Notes under the pieces: generated by a model
What the model saw: only the letters and a program-made list of their open reading frames with translations
Databases searched by the model: none
What the model was told of the DNA's origin: nothing
NCBI GenBank assembly: GCA_964600785.1
Contig: CAZRKH010000109.1
Coordinates: 1 to 15,917, forward strand
DNA from: M30B53 sp964600785
GTDB taxonomy: Bacteria; Planctomycetota; Planctomycetia; Pirellulales; UBA1268
Length of the DNA: 15,917 bases
Direction: 5' to 3'
Translations under genes and position numbers: made by a program
In this document: in pieces, positions 7,690 through 14,632 of the stretch
How positions within the stretch are numbered: position 1 is the stretch's first letter
Layout of the letters: each line of letters begins with the position of its first letter

Positions 7690-9558
7690 ATGTCTCCCGC
7701 CCCAACTGCAGAATATTTGGTGGCTCGGGCCAGAGTCACCGGCCTGCCGCGCACGCGACGTCCTGCGACCGCAGTCGCGACGGTGGTGCTGGGTCTCGTC
7801 GGCTTCACCGCGCTCGCAGCCGATGCCCTGCCGGGAATCGGCCCGGCCGATCCGCTGCTTGCCACAGCACCGCTCGAGCAGGCCCTGCGGCCGGTGGCCA
7901 CAGGGGCCTCGATCGCCGGCATACCCACCGACGCATTCAAGCCGATCGAGCTGGCCCGCTTTCAGTCGGTCGACCAGCCCACCGAGGCCGAGGAACTCCA
8001 GCTTGGCGAATCGCAAATCACCGACGACGCCCTGAACACCGAGCCGGGCCAAGAGCCCTCCGAGGGGGTCGAACTGCTCCCCGAGGGCGTGGTCGAACAG
8101 CCCGAGACGGAAGACGAGGAGCTTGCCGAAGGGGAGTCGCAGATCAGCGACGACGCCCTCACCGTCGGCAGTGATGTCTCGCTGAAGGCCGAGTGGAACA
8201 ACGGCCTCGAGTTCTACTCGCCCAACCGCGAGTTCCGGGTGCATGTCGGCGGCCGGGCCCAGTTCGACACCACCAGCTTCACCGCCGGCCCCGGCGTTAA
8301 CCAGCCGCCGGCCCAGGGCGGCGTCAATCCGCGGCTCGCCGGCGCCACCAACTTCCGCCGAGGCCGATTTCGGGTCGACGGCCAGATGTATGAAAACTTC
8401 GAGTGGCTGACCGAGTTCGATTTCACCAACCAGCTGCAGGTCAACTCGCTGGCCGACCCCTCACTGCCGCAGGAGCAGGGCGTGGCTCCCAACCCGGCGC
8501 CAACGGAGGTCTGGTTTGCGATCACGAAACTGCCCTATGTCGGCAACGTCGTGGTCGGCAATCAAAACACGCTCACCGGCCTGGAGCACATCACCAGTGA
8601 CCGGTTCGTGAACTTCATGGAGCGTTCCTTCAATGCCGACGCCTTCACGATGCCCTTCAACAATGCCTACGCACCGGGAATCATGTTCTTCGACAACTGG
8701 GGCGACAACGACCGTTACCGCTGGGCGGTGGGCACCTTCAAGGATGACTTCAACATCTTCGGCTTCTCCGACACCGCCTCGGCCAACTCGATCCAGAGCC
8801 GCATCACCGGCCTGGTGGTCGACGAGCCGGAGGAGAACCGCTGGACCCACCTCGGCTTCTGCGCGGTCTACCAGCAGACACCCCAGCCTCAGAATAATCA
8901 GACCAATCCCAACCAGCCGATCACGCAGCAGGGCAGCCTTCGCTACCGCGTTCGTGGCAACATCCGCAACGGTCCCCCGGGGCCGCTGAACTCGATCTAT
9001 GCCGATACCGGCCTGCTGCTGGCCTCGTACCAGACGCTCCTGACCGCGGAATATGCCTCCAACTGGGGTCCCCTGCAGATGCAGGCGGAGTGGACGATGA
9101 CCCTCGTGCCCCGGGCCCGTTCGATCCTCAATCCCTCCGCCAACGCCGGACAGCAGCCGATCAATACCGTGGTCGACAACCTCTTCTACCAGGGTGCCTA
9201 CTGCGAGGTGATGTACGCCCTCACCGGCGAGGGCCGCAGCTACAACCGCAAGCAGGCGACCCTCGATCGGTTCGTGCCGCGGAACAACTTCTTCCGCGTC
9301 AACACCCCTGAGGGAGTCCGCACCAGCGAGGGCGGCGTGCAGATCGGGGCCCGCTACGACTGGGTCTGCCTCAACAACCAGGGGATCAACGGCGGCGTGC
9401 TCAACGGCGTGACCCTGGGGGCCAACTGGTTCTTGAACCCCAACGCCCGTGTGGCCCTCAACTACGACTTCACCTACCGCAACTTCATCAACAGCCTCGG
9501 CGACAACAGCTCCGGAGGCATCAACGGCTTCGGAGCCCGCCTGTTCTACGACTTCTGA
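7690..9558 (+). CDS. OprO/OprP-like outer-membrane porin, second paralogue with acidic linker
   Basis: This 622-residue porin is a paralogue of the preceding gene. RTRRP and a hydrophobic run (ATAVATVVLGLVGFTALA) form the signal peptide. Residues about 95-160 are an acidic linker with a 15-residue motif present twice (EELQLGESQITDDAL and EELAEGESQISDDAL). The barrel then shares blocks with the first copy: GGRAQFDTTSFTAGPG, GATNFRRGRFRVDG, TEFDFTNQL, NFMERSFNADAF, IRNGPPGPLNSIYAD, INGGVLNGVTLG and LNPNARV. It ends in Phe (LFYDF), consistent with outer-membrane insertion. GGAGG (7674-7678) is 11 nt before ATG 7690; an in-frame GTG at 7681 is only 2 nt from it, so ATG is preferred. The transported solute cannot be inferred. 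The cysteine-rich gene starts 28 nt downstream, so the two are probably co-transcribed. Confidence 0.86.
   Translation: MSPAPTAEYLVARARVTGLPRTRRPATAVATVVLGLVGFTALAADALPGIGPADPLLATAPLEQALRPVATGASIAGIPTDAFKPIELARFQSVDQPTEAEELQLGESQITDDALNTEPGQEPSEGVELLPEGVVEQPETEDEELAEGESQISDDALTVGSDVSLKAEWNNGLEFYSPNREFRVHVGGRAQFDTTSFTAGPGVNQPPAQGGVNPRLAGATNFRRGRFRVDGQMYENFEWLTEFDFTNQLQVNSLADPSLPQEQGVAPNPAPTEVWFAITKLPYVGNVVVGNQNTLTGLEHITSDRFVNFMERSFNADAFTMPFNNAYAPGIMFFDNWGDNDRYRWAVGTFKDDFNIFGFSDTASANSIQSRITGLVVDEPEENRWTHLGFCAVYQQTPQPQNNQTNPNQPITQQGSLRYRVRGNIRNGPPGPLNSIYADTGLLLASYQTLLTAEYASNWGPLQMQAEWTMTLVPRARSILNPSANAGQQPINTVVDNLFYQGAYCEVMYALTGEGRSYNRKQATLDRFVPRNNFFRVNTPEGVRTSEGGVQIGARYDWVCLNNQGINGGVLNGVTLGANWFLNPNARVALNYDFTYRNFINSLGDNSSGGINGFGARLFYDF
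7990..8160 (+). repeat. Duplicated 15-residue acidic motif in the second porin's linker
   Basis: EELQLGESQITDDAL (7990-8034) and EELAEGESQISDDAL (8116-8160) match at 12 of 15 residues and begin 126 nt apart in the same frame. Both sit between the signal peptide and the barrel. The first porin has a proline-rich linker here and no copy. An internal duplication is the simplest explanation. Confidence 0.75.
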
Positions 9559-9586
9559 GCATCCCATCAACAAGGAGACTGTTCCC

Positions 9587-10210
9587 ATGCCCGGCCCGAT
9601 ACCAATACCCGTCGCCATGACGATCTCCCGTCTCGCCATCCACCGGCCGCTTGTCCTGCTCGCCCTGGCGGTCTTCGCCACGGCAAGCCCGGCGGCGGAG
9701 ACGAAATCGGTCGTCCAGGCCCGCGACGTGATGATCTTTGAACAGGGCCCGGAAGACTCGGCACAGGCCCTGCAGGATGAGCTTCACAATACGGCTGAGC
9801 CTGACGGGGCAGCCGCGGCGAAGGATGGCTGCCCGAGCTGCCGCGGCTTCATCCCGGTCTGCCGGCGGGTGCCGCTTACGATCAAAAAGCCGAAGGTCGA
9901 ATACCGCATGAAGTGCGAGCTGGTCTGCGTGCCCGGCTGCGGCTGCCTGAAGCATGGCGGTCGCGGCGGCTGCGACCGCTGCAGCCAGGGCGAATGCGGC
10001 GATGCCCGCATACGGCAGAAAAAACTGCTGCTCAAGGAAGTCACCGAAGAGGAGCGACAGAGCTACGAATACAAGATCTTCTGGGTCTGCCCGGCCTGTG
10101 CCGGCTTCGGCGGCAGCTGCACCGACGACCCCGAGCGGCATCCCCGCGGCCACGGCTCCGACCGCCGGATCGCCTCGGGGCTGCTTGCGTGGCCCTGGCT
10201 GCTGAAGTAG
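9587..10210 (+). CDS. Small cysteine-rich exported protein of unknown function
   Basis: The product has 207 residues and no function could be assigned. The N-terminus has Arg/His followed by PLVLLALAVFATASPAA, a likely signal peptide with cleavage near Ala-Ala-Glu. The mature part holds 13 cysteines, including CPSC, CDRC and CPAC pairs and a CxC (GCGC), with many Lys, Arg and Gly. The segment IKKPKVEYRMKCELVC, and the later KKLLLKEV with YEYKIFWVCPAC, resemble cysteine-rich exported proteins I recall from planctomycetes, but this is from memory. The cysteine pairs could form disulfides outside the cytoplasm or bind metal. The start is ATG with AAGGAGA (9572-9578) 8 nt upstream. It lies 28 nt after the second porin, so an outer-membrane or cell-surface role is plausible. 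Nothing catalytic is recognisable. Confidence 0.72.
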   Translation: MPGPIPIPVAMTISRLAIHRPLVLLALAVFATASPAAETKSVVQARDVMIFEQGPEDSAQALQDELHNTAEPDGAAAAKDGCPSCRGFIPVCRRVPLTIKKPKVEYRMKCELVCVPGCGCLKHGGRGGCDRCSQGECGDARIRQKKLLLKEVTEEERQSYEYKIFWVCPACAGFGGSCTDDPERHPRGHGSDRRIASGLLAWPWLLK

Positions 10211-10275
10211 ACACGCTGCAGGAAGTTTCGCTCGAGCACCTCCCGACAGCCCAGCACCCTCCAAGGCCGATCGTA

Positions 10276-11046
10276 GTGTCAGAACCCGACCTCGGCCGCG
10301 TCGAACTGGCGATTCTCGTGGCGTTGACCCTCGAGGCCGAGCCGCTGGTCGCGTCGATGGCGGAGTCGGTTCGCCTTCGAGCCGGCCGCCGCACGATCAC
10401 GGTGGGCACCCTCGGCAGCCGTCGCGTGGCCGTGCTCGCCGCGGGCGTGGGCCGCGATGCAGCCAGGCTCGGCGTGCAGATGCTCGTGGAGGGCCATCGG
10501 CCCGGCGCGTTGCTCGCCGCGGGCCTCTGCGGAGGTCTCGACCCGGGCCTCCCGCACGGGCGGGTGCTGCTCGCCGACGAGGTGGTGCTTGCCGAGGGCA
10601 GGCCTTTCGTGCCCGACCCGCTCACAGGGATCCTCGAGCTGCCCGATCGACCGGAAGAATCGGCGGAAGCCGGCGAGCCACCGATCAGCCGCGGACGGGT
10701 GGTGACCTCCGATTCGGTCGTGGCCACCCCCCAGGCGAAGCGTGACCTGCGTGCGGAGTGCGGGGCGGCGGCGGTCGACATGGAATCGTGGTGGATCGCC
10801 GAGGCGGCCACCGAAGCCGAGGTCCCCTGGGCCTCGCTCCGCGTGGTCAGCGACACTGCCGCAGAGCGGATCCCCGGCGACGTCGCGGCCCTCGCGGCGA
10901 CCGCCCACCCGGCCCGCCTCGCCGGGGCGGCGATGCGGCTCTTGTTTCGTCGCCCGGCAGCGATCGGCGATTTCGCCGAACTTCGCGAACGGGCCTGCCA
11001 GGCGGCCGACAGCCTCGCCGCGGCGATGGTCCGACTGCTGCGGTAG
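10276..11046 (+). CDS. hpnG: Nucleoside phosphorylase-family protein, probably hopanoid-associated HpnG
   Basis: The product has 256 residues of the purine nucleoside phosphorylase / MTA-SAH nucleosidase superfamily. It opens with VELAILVALTLEAEPL, has the glycine-rich AAGLCGGLDPGLPHG at about 81-95 and the substrate-binding VDMES at 167-171, where Glu170 would contact the ribose. HpnG cleaves adenine from adenosylhopane on the way to ribosylhopane. The HpnG name rests on neighbouring hpnC and hpnD-hpnE; from sequence alone it could be an MTA/SAH nucleosidase or futalosine hydrolase. The GTG start is chosen because the N-terminal strand begins just after it; only a weak AAGG (10263-10266) precedes it. 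It starts 65 nt after the cysteine-rich gene, so read-through is possible. It converges with the hpnD-hpnE gene, 33 nt apart. Confidence 0.78.
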   Translation: MSEPDLGRVELAILVALTLEAEPLVASMAESVRLRAGRRTITVGTLGSRRVAVLAAGVGRDAARLGVQMLVEGHRPGALLAAGLCGGLDPGLPHGRVLLADEVVLAEGRPFVPDPLTGILELPDRPEESAEAGEPPISRGRVVTSDSVVATPQAKRDLRAECGAAAVDMESWWIAEAATEAEVPWASLRVVSDTAAERIPGDVAALAATAHPARLAGAAMRLLFRRPAAIGDFAELRERACQAADSLAAAMVRLLR

Positions 11047-11079
11047 CCGAGCGATGGCACCGTGAAGCCGGCCCGCGGC

Positions 11080-13440
11080 TCAACGCGACTGTCGCGTGCC
11101 GCCCACCAGCAGCCGGGCCAGCGGCTCGATCGACAGTTCGGGTGTGGGCCCGATCACCGGCAGGCCCAAACGCTCCAGGCAGGCAGCAGCCGCCAGACGA
11201 CCGCTGCGGACCGCGCCTTCCATCGTCGAGGGCCAGCCGGTGGCGGTCCAATCGCCAGCCAGGAAAAGATCGGGGCAGGGGGTCGCCGCCGGGGGACGCA
11301 GCCGTTCCACGCCGGGGCGAACCGAAAGCACCGCCGTGGGGTCGGTGACGATCCGGGATTCGAGCAGTTTCGCTTCGCGGACGGCAGGAAAGACCTCGGC
11401 CAGTTCCGCGACCACCCTGGCCAGCACCGCCTCGCGGTCCGACTCCACCACCTCGTGGGAGCCGCTGATCACCACCTGACAGTAGCCCTCCGACCTTGGC
11501 GCGGCGTGCGCTGTCGGCTGCTCCTCGGGCCGGAAGACCCACTGAGAGAGCCTGCCCAAAAGGACCGCATGGGGCAGGTCGATCACCTGCCGGTCGAACC
11601 AGAGATGGACCGCCGTGATTGGCGAGCCGGCGAGCTGCTCGGCGACGTCAGGCACCAGGTCGGGTACGAGTCTGGCCGCCGCCCGCCAGGGCGTGGCCAG
11701 GATGCAAGCGGTGCAGGGCACCGCGTCGCGACCGCCGCCGCGGCGTTCGACCATCACGTGGAGGCCGCCGGCTTCGCCCCGCTCCACCCCAATGACTGCC
11801 GAGCCGGTTTTGAGTTCCAGCCCTGCGGCGACCAAGCGGCTTGCCAGGCCGTCACCGAAAAGCTCTCCCAGCGGCCGCCGTGGCACGTGCAGATCGGCAG
11901 CCCGACGGTGGGCAAGAAAGCCGTCCACGAGCACCTTTCTCGCCGCGGCCACGCTGACCCGGCCGATCGACTCCCCGAGGGCACTCTCGAGCACCGGCTG
12001 CCAGAAGAGCTCCACCACGCGGGGCGGCTGCCCGATCCCGGAAAGCCAGTCGGCCGCGGTCTCGTCGTGTCGCGGTGCATCGCGCAGCCGGGCCAGCCGC
12101 AGCATGCCGAGGGCGAGCGCGAGTTTCTCACGGAGCGAGAAATGCGGCATGCGGCCGATCAGTGGCAGCAGGTGCAGCGGCGCGGGGAGCCAGGCCGCGG
12201 GCGTACAGCCGCTGCGGCGGCCGTCCGGACCGATGAACCACAGCGTGCGATCCCGCCGGAATTCCGCCTCGATGCCGCCGCGGCGGCAGAGGTCGAGGAA
12301 GTTGGTGCAGCATCCCATCGCAACATGCTGACAGTTGTCGACCAGTCCGCCGCCATGGCGATCCTCGAAGGAGGCCGCGCGGCCGCCCACACCGCGACGC
12401 GACTCAAAGAGCAACAGCCGACCGCCCCGTGCCACGATGCCGGCCCGTAGCAAAGCCTCGGCCGCCGCCAATCCCGCAAGGCCACCCCCCACGACCACCA
12501 CCCGCGGGTTCGGCAACGGGCTCAATCGGCCGCTCTCACCAGCCGACCCCTGCGTCGCCGGCGAATCTCCGACGGGCCGTGGCCCGGCAACGGCGGCCAC
12601 CGCCGCCGAGGCGGCCAGCCGGAGTCGCGAGCTGCAAGGACGCCGCTGAAAGATACCCGCGGCGGCCTCGCGAACACCCTTGAAGATCGCGGAGTAGACA
12701 CCGTACATCGCCCGAAACACCAGCCGGCCGTCGGTTGAGAGCATCCGGTCGAGTTCGGCGGCCTGACGGTAGAAGCCCGCGGCCCGCCGGCATTCCAGTC
12801 TGGCGAGCTGTACAAACTCCGGTCCGATCCGTCCGGCCCGCAGGTCCTCGGGGTCGCAGCCGGCGGCTCGGAAATCCTCCTGCGGTAGGTAGATGCGTCC
12901 GCGGGCGAGGTCCTCGGTCACGTCTCGCAGAATGTTGGTCAGCTGGAAGGCCACGCCGCAGGCATGGGCCGGACCGGTGACCGCCTCATCGCGAAATCCC
13001 CAGATGTGGATTGCCGCAAGCCCCACCGCCGAGGCGACCCGTCCGCAGTAGACCTCAAGATCGTCAAAGGTCTCGAAGCGGCTCGTGTCGAGGTCCTGCC
13101 GCACGCCGCGGATCACCTCGACGAGCGTCGGTGTGGGAATCGCGTAGCGGGCGGCGGTGTCGGCGAGTGCCCGCAGCACCGGCTCGCGGCAGACGCCGCC
13201 CGCGAGGGCCGAGGAGAGTTCGGCCTCGAAGCGGTCGAGCCGTTCGTGAGCCTCCTCGGGCCGCGTCGCCGCGGCGTTGTCCCCGTCGGCAATGTCGTCA
13301 GCGAGCCGGCAGAAGGCGTAGAGGGCCGTCGTACCGCGTCGCTTTTCCCTCGGCAGAAGCCGGATCGGCAGAGAAAAGCTCGAGTTTGACGCGGCGAGCA
13401 CCGCCGCACAGGCCTCGTAGTCGGCGGCCAGATCGCTCAT
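11080..13440 (-). CDS. hpnD-hpnE: HpnD-HpnE fusion: presqualene diphosphate synthase plus FAD-dependent hydroxysqualene oxidoreductase
   Basis: One open frame of 786 residues encodes two enzymes normally made separately. Residues about 1-285 are HpnD (farnesyl diphosphate to presqualene diphosphate): the first Asp-rich motif is YAFCRLADDIADG (Asp48, 49, 52), the second QLTNILRDVTEDLARGR (166-182). An Ala/Pro/Gly/Ser-rich linker covers about 285-310. Residues about 311-786 are HpnE, which reduces hydroxysqualene to squalene: FAD-binding VVVVGGGLAGLAAAEA at about 313-328, GVGGRAAS, and a C-terminal FAD motif LAGDWTATGWPSTMEGAV. No stop separates the two. The ATG at 13440 overlaps the hpnC stop by ATGA; another ATG lies two codons upstream. 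HpnE resembles carotenoid desaturases and HpnD resembles CrtM, so C30 carotenoid duty is an alternative, but pairing with HpnC favours squalene. Confidence 0.9.
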   Translation of the reverse strand: MSDLAADYEACAAVLAASNSSFSLPIRLLPREKRRGTTALYAFCRLADDIADGDNAAATRPEEAHERLDRFEAELSSALAGGVCREPVLRALADTAARYAIPTPTLVEVIRGVRQDLDTSRFETFDDLEVYCGRVASAVGLAAIHIWGFRDEAVTGPAHACGVAFQLTNILRDVTEDLARGRIYLPQEDFRAAGCDPEDLRAGRIGPEFVQLARLECRRAAGFYRQAAELDRMLSTDGRLVFRAMYGVYSAIFKGVREAAAGIFQRRPCSSRLRLAASAAVAAVAGPRPVGDSPATQGSAGESGRLSPLPNPRVVVVGGGLAGLAAAEALLRAGIVARGGRLLLFESRRGVGGRAASFEDRHGGGLVDNCQHVAMGCCTNFLDLCRRGGIEAEFRRDRTLWFIGPDGRRSGCTPAAWLPAPLHLLPLIGRMPHFSLREKLALALGMLRLARLRDAPRHDETAADWLSGIGQPPRVVELFWQPVLESALGESIGRVSVAAARKVLVDGFLAHRRAADLHVPRRPLGELFGDGLASRLVAAGLELKTGSAVIGVERGEAGGLHVMVERRGGGRDAVPCTACILATPWRAAARLVPDLVPDVAEQLAGSPITAVHLWFDRQVIDLPHAVLLGRLSQWVFRPEEQPTAHAAPRSEGYCQVVISGSHEVVESDREAVLARVVAELAEVFPAVREAKLLESRIVTDPTAVLSVRPGVERLRPPAATPCPDLFLAGDWTATGWPSTMEGAVRSGRLAAAACLERLGLPVIGPTPELSIEPLARLLVGGTRQSR
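11083..11097. terminator. Weak dyad at the hpnD-hpnE / hpnG convergence
   Basis: ACGCGAC (11083-11089) and GTCGCGT (11091-11097) are perfect 7-nt arms, so a 6-bp stem with a 3-nt loop could form over the last codons of hpnE. It might pause both transcripts, but neither side has a T-run, so a rho-independent terminator is doubtful. Confidence 0.2.
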
Positions 13441-14417
13441 CCGCATCCGCCCCCGGAGCCCGAGCCGATCGCGGAGATCCGGCGAGCCACCGCGGCCGCA
13501 GCGAGCCTCGCCTTCGCCAGCCGGCCCACCACCGGTCGGCGAGAGAGCGTGTCGTGGCCCTGGCGTTCGATTGCCTCTGCAAGGGCCCGGCCGCCGCCGA
13601 GAAACAGCCCGATCGCCGGCCGCAACACCTGCGGCGCCGAGGAGAGCAGGGGAGCCCCGCTGTCGAACAACTCGCGGGCCCATGCGACCTCGTCGGCGAC
13701 GAGGGCACGCACCGCCGGTGAGGCCTGTGCCGTGTCGAGATCCTGCTCGGCGACCCCGAAGCGGGCCATGTCCTCCGCCGGCACATAGACCCGACCCGCG
13801 AGGCGATCACGTCGGATGTCCTGCCAGAAGTTGACCAGTTGCAGGCCGCTGCAGATCGCGTCGGACTCCGCGATCCGGTCCGGCTCGTGGCAGCCCCCGA
13901 TCGCCAGCACGATCCGTCCGACCGGGTCGGCCGAGCGGCGGCAGTAGGCGAGCAGATCGTCCCGCGTCGCATAGCGAACGACCCGCTGATCCTGCTCGAA
14001 GGCGTCGAGCAGGTGGGTGAACGGCTCAATCCCCAGCCCCCGTCGCTCGGCGGTGTCGTGCAGGGCGATGAACAGCGGATGGTCTGGTCGGCCCGCGAAG
14101 CACCGCTCGAGCCTGCCCCGCCAGGCGGCCAGGGCATCAATTGCCTCGCCGCACCGACCGCCGGGCAGTTCGTCAGCCAGGTCGTCGCTCCAGCGGGCGA
14201 AGGCGTAGACATTCGCCAGGTCCTGCCGCATGCGGCGGGGCACCAGTCGCGTGGCGATGGCGAAGTTCTCATAGTGGCCCGCGGCAATTCGACGGCAGAG
14301 GCTCTCCGCCTCCGACAACGACACCGTGCCGGAGATCGCCTCGGGGCTCGCACCGCCCGCGAGGGTCCAGGCGGTCGGATCCCGCATCGTCGCTGACGTT
14401 GAACTGCCCCAGGCCAT
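13437..14417 (-). CDS. hpnC: Hydroxysqualene synthase HpnC
   Basis: HpnC converts presqualene diphosphate to hydroxysqualene, the second step of the HpnCDE squalene route. The product has 326 residues with squalene/phytoene synthase family motifs: AGHYENFAIATRLVPRRM at about 46-63 is an HpnC hallmark, YAFARWSDDLADE is the first Asp-rich motif (Asp78, 79, 82), and QLVNFWQDIRRDRLAGR the second. The C-terminus ends in a Ser/Gly-rich tail just before the stop. The chosen ATG has AAGGGA (complement of 14429-14434) 11 nt upstream; the frame also opens upstream to 14522, and an inner ATG (14387) lacks a ribosome site. It overlaps the HpnD-HpnE start by ATGA, so the two are probably translated together. 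It is divergent from ispH. A dehydrosqualene or phytoene synthase function is less likely given HYENF and the partner genes. Confidence 0.92.
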   Translation of the reverse strand: MAWGSSTSATMRDPTAWTLAGGASPEAISGTVSLSEAESLCRRIAAGHYENFAIATRLVPRRMRQDLANVYAFARWSDDLADELPGGRCGEAIDALAAWRGRLERCFAGRPDHPLFIALHDTAERRGLGIEPFTHLLDAFEQDQRVVRYATRDDLLAYCRRSADPVGRIVLAIGGCHEPDRIAESDAICSGLQLVNFWQDIRRDRLAGRVYVPAEDMARFGVAEQDLDTAQASPAVRALVADEVAWARELFDSGAPLLSSAPQVLRPAIGLFLGGGRALAEAIERQGHDTLSRRPVVGRLAKARLAAAAVARRISAIGSGSGGGCG

Positions 14418-14428
14418 CGCGATGGTGG

Positions 14429-14434
14429 TCCCTT
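14429..14434 (-). promoter_or_regulatory. Ribosome binding site supporting the hpnC start
   Basis: The complement reads AAGGGA, 11 nt before ATG 14417. Neither the upstream in-frame ATG (14522) nor the inner one (14387) has a comparable site. Confidence 0.45.
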
Positions 14435-14553
14435 GAAAAACCGTGCCAGAACCGGCCCTGTCAGAAACGCCGGGCGTCCCGTAGACTAGGTTTCGCAGGG
14501 ACTGGCTGCGCCATTCCCGCACTGGCCATCATGCTCCGTGAGGCATGGTAGTC

Positions 14554-14563
14554 GCCACGTGGC
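14554..14563. promoter_or_regulatory. GCCACGTGGC palindrome, copy 2 (hpnC/ispH divergent region)
   Basis: This decamer is identical to the one upstream of the second porin. It ends 69 nt before the ispH ATG and lies 136 nt from the hpnC start. Upstream it is preceded by GCTCCG-TGA-CAT elements that also occur, with different spacing, at the porin copy. A regulator dimer site is the natural reading; no binding protein is encoded nearby. Confidence 0.4.
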
Positions 14564-14575
14564 CATTTCGGCAGT

Positions 14576-14589
14576 CCCGCGGCCGCGGG
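14576..14589. repeat. 14-nt GC-only palindrome upstream of ispH
   Basis: CCCGCGGCCGCGGG is a perfect palindrome 43 nt before the ispH ATG. A GC-rich genome makes such sites fairly common by chance, so a regulatory role is uncertain. Confidence 0.4.
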
Positions 14590-14632
14590 CTGAATGAATC
14601 TGCCCCGAGGTGATCTGGGCGAAGGTGAGCTC

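Noticed and set aside
8461..9681. 406-codon open frame on the minus strand
   Set aside because: It is antisense to the second porin, which has a signal peptide, barrel motifs and C-terminal Phe.
11062..12450. 462-codon open frame on the plus strand
   Set aside because: It is antisense to the HpnE half of the fusion; no motif was recognised.
13441..13683. Upstream extension of the HpnD-HpnE frame by about 80 codons
   Set aside because: The extension overlaps the hpnC coding end, is Arg/Gly/Pro-rich and unlike HpnD; the ATGA overlap gives a natural start.
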